Shown here one piece after another: positions 5,647-5,859 of a stretch of DNA of 5,859 nucleotides. The stretch comes from Akkermansiaceae bacterium UBA985 (GTDB taxonomy: Bacteria; Verrucomicrobiota; Verrucomicrobiia; Verrucomicrobiales; Akkermansiaceae). Under the pieces are notes generated by a model that worked only from the letters and a program-made list of their open reading frames with translations, was not told the origin of the DNA and did no database searches. Both the position numbers and the translations under genes were made by a program. Every line of letters begins with the position of its first letter. The first letter of the stretch is position 1. The DNA is taken from the NCBI GenBank assembly GCA_002292185.1, contig DBBL01000113.1, positions 2,925 to 8,783 on the forward strand, read 5' to 3'.

Positions 5647-5859
5647 TTACACCTCGCTAACATCCAGCCATCTGAAGCTCCGTATCTCAAAACGTCGGCC
5701 GTAGGTCTGGTTGATCGTATTGAGTGTCGGAGTTTGGGAGTCATCATCCCATGGTTCGTTGTTATCAGAATCCGTATCAGGATCCACATACTCAGGCAGA
5801 CGTTGCACCACTGCCTCACAGGTAGCCTGGGCAATGATGTTATCATCGGCGTCTCTGAC
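5647..5859 (-). CDS. C-terminal 70 residues of a protein, possibly Verru_Chthon cassette type
   Basis: This open frame runs from the right edge of the window on the minus strand to a TAA at 5647-5649, so only the 3' end is present. It has no start codon in the window because the start lies outside. The encoded tail is acidic in the middle (YVDPDTDSDNNEPWDDDSQ) and ends in NQTYGRRFEIRSFRWLDVSEV, written here as NQTYGRRFEIRSF followed by RWLDVSEV. A YGRRF...SFRWL ending resembles, from memory, the C-terminus of Verru_Chthon cassette protein A, a large protein found in verrucomicrobial gene cassettes with pseudopilin-like members. That identification is tentative. The exported-protein gene follows 62 bases downstream. 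A competing frame over the same bases is rejected because of its composition. Confidence 0.6.
   Translation of the reverse strand, partial: VRDADDNIIAQATCEAVVQRLPEYVDPDTDSDNNEPWDDDSQTPTLNTINQTYGRRFEIRSFRWLDVSEV

Noticed and set aside
5487..5846. Minus-strand open frame of 119 codons overlapping the right-edge genes
   Set aside because: It overlaps both the exported-protein gene and the partial gene in another frame. Its Arg/Ser/Met-rich composition looks like an out-of-frame reading, while the chosen frames give a signal peptide and a coherent C-terminus.
1..5859. tRNA, rRNA, CRISPR array, insertion sequence or phage attachment site
   Set aside because: No cloverleaf-like sequence, no regularly spaced repeats, no transposase or integrase frame, and no long terminal inverted repeats were seen.

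Overview
The window looks like a piece of a bacterial chromosome from the Verrucomicrobiota or a close PVC relative. Three things point that way. SecA carries large lineage-type insertions and a GRCSRQGDPG motif where proteobacterial SecA has GRSGRQGDPG. The gene starts largely lack Shine-Dalgarno sequences. The partial protein at the right edge ends in a tail that resembles, from memory, verrucomicrobial 'Verru_Chthon cassette' proteins. No plasmid, phage, IS, CRISPR, tRNA or rRNA signal was found.

Layout, left to right. Bases 1-115 are a short non-coding end holding a 7-bp tandem repeat and a perfect 13-bp hairpin that overlaps the secA stop codon. Bases 116-3322 (minus) are a complete secA, the ATPase motor of the Sec export pathway. 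A 167-base gap follows, holding a candidate secA promoter and a perfect 11-bp tandem duplication. Bases 3490-3924 (minus) encode a MntR-type manganese-dependent repressor with all six expected metal ligands. A 128-base divergent intergenic region (3925-4052) contains several small palindromes and a good -10 box. Bases 4053-4877 (plus) encode a polytopic membrane protein of the DUF6498 type. It converges on a predicted exported protein of unknown function (4874-5584, minus), and the two stop codons interlock in one TTAA. The last 213 bases (5647-5859, minus) are the 3' end of another gene whose start lies outside the window.

How the parts relate. SecA is housekeeping and would export the signal-peptide protein encoded at the right. 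MntR is self-contained: no manganese transporter is in the window, so its targets are probably elsewhere, though the divergent DUF6498 gene shares its control region. The two minus-strand genes at the right edge are 62 bases apart with no visible terminator between them and may be co-transcribed. Most of the window is ordinary. The parts worth a second look are the divergent mntR/DUF6498 control region, the unassigned exported protein with its truncated upstream neighbour, and the secA boundary structures.
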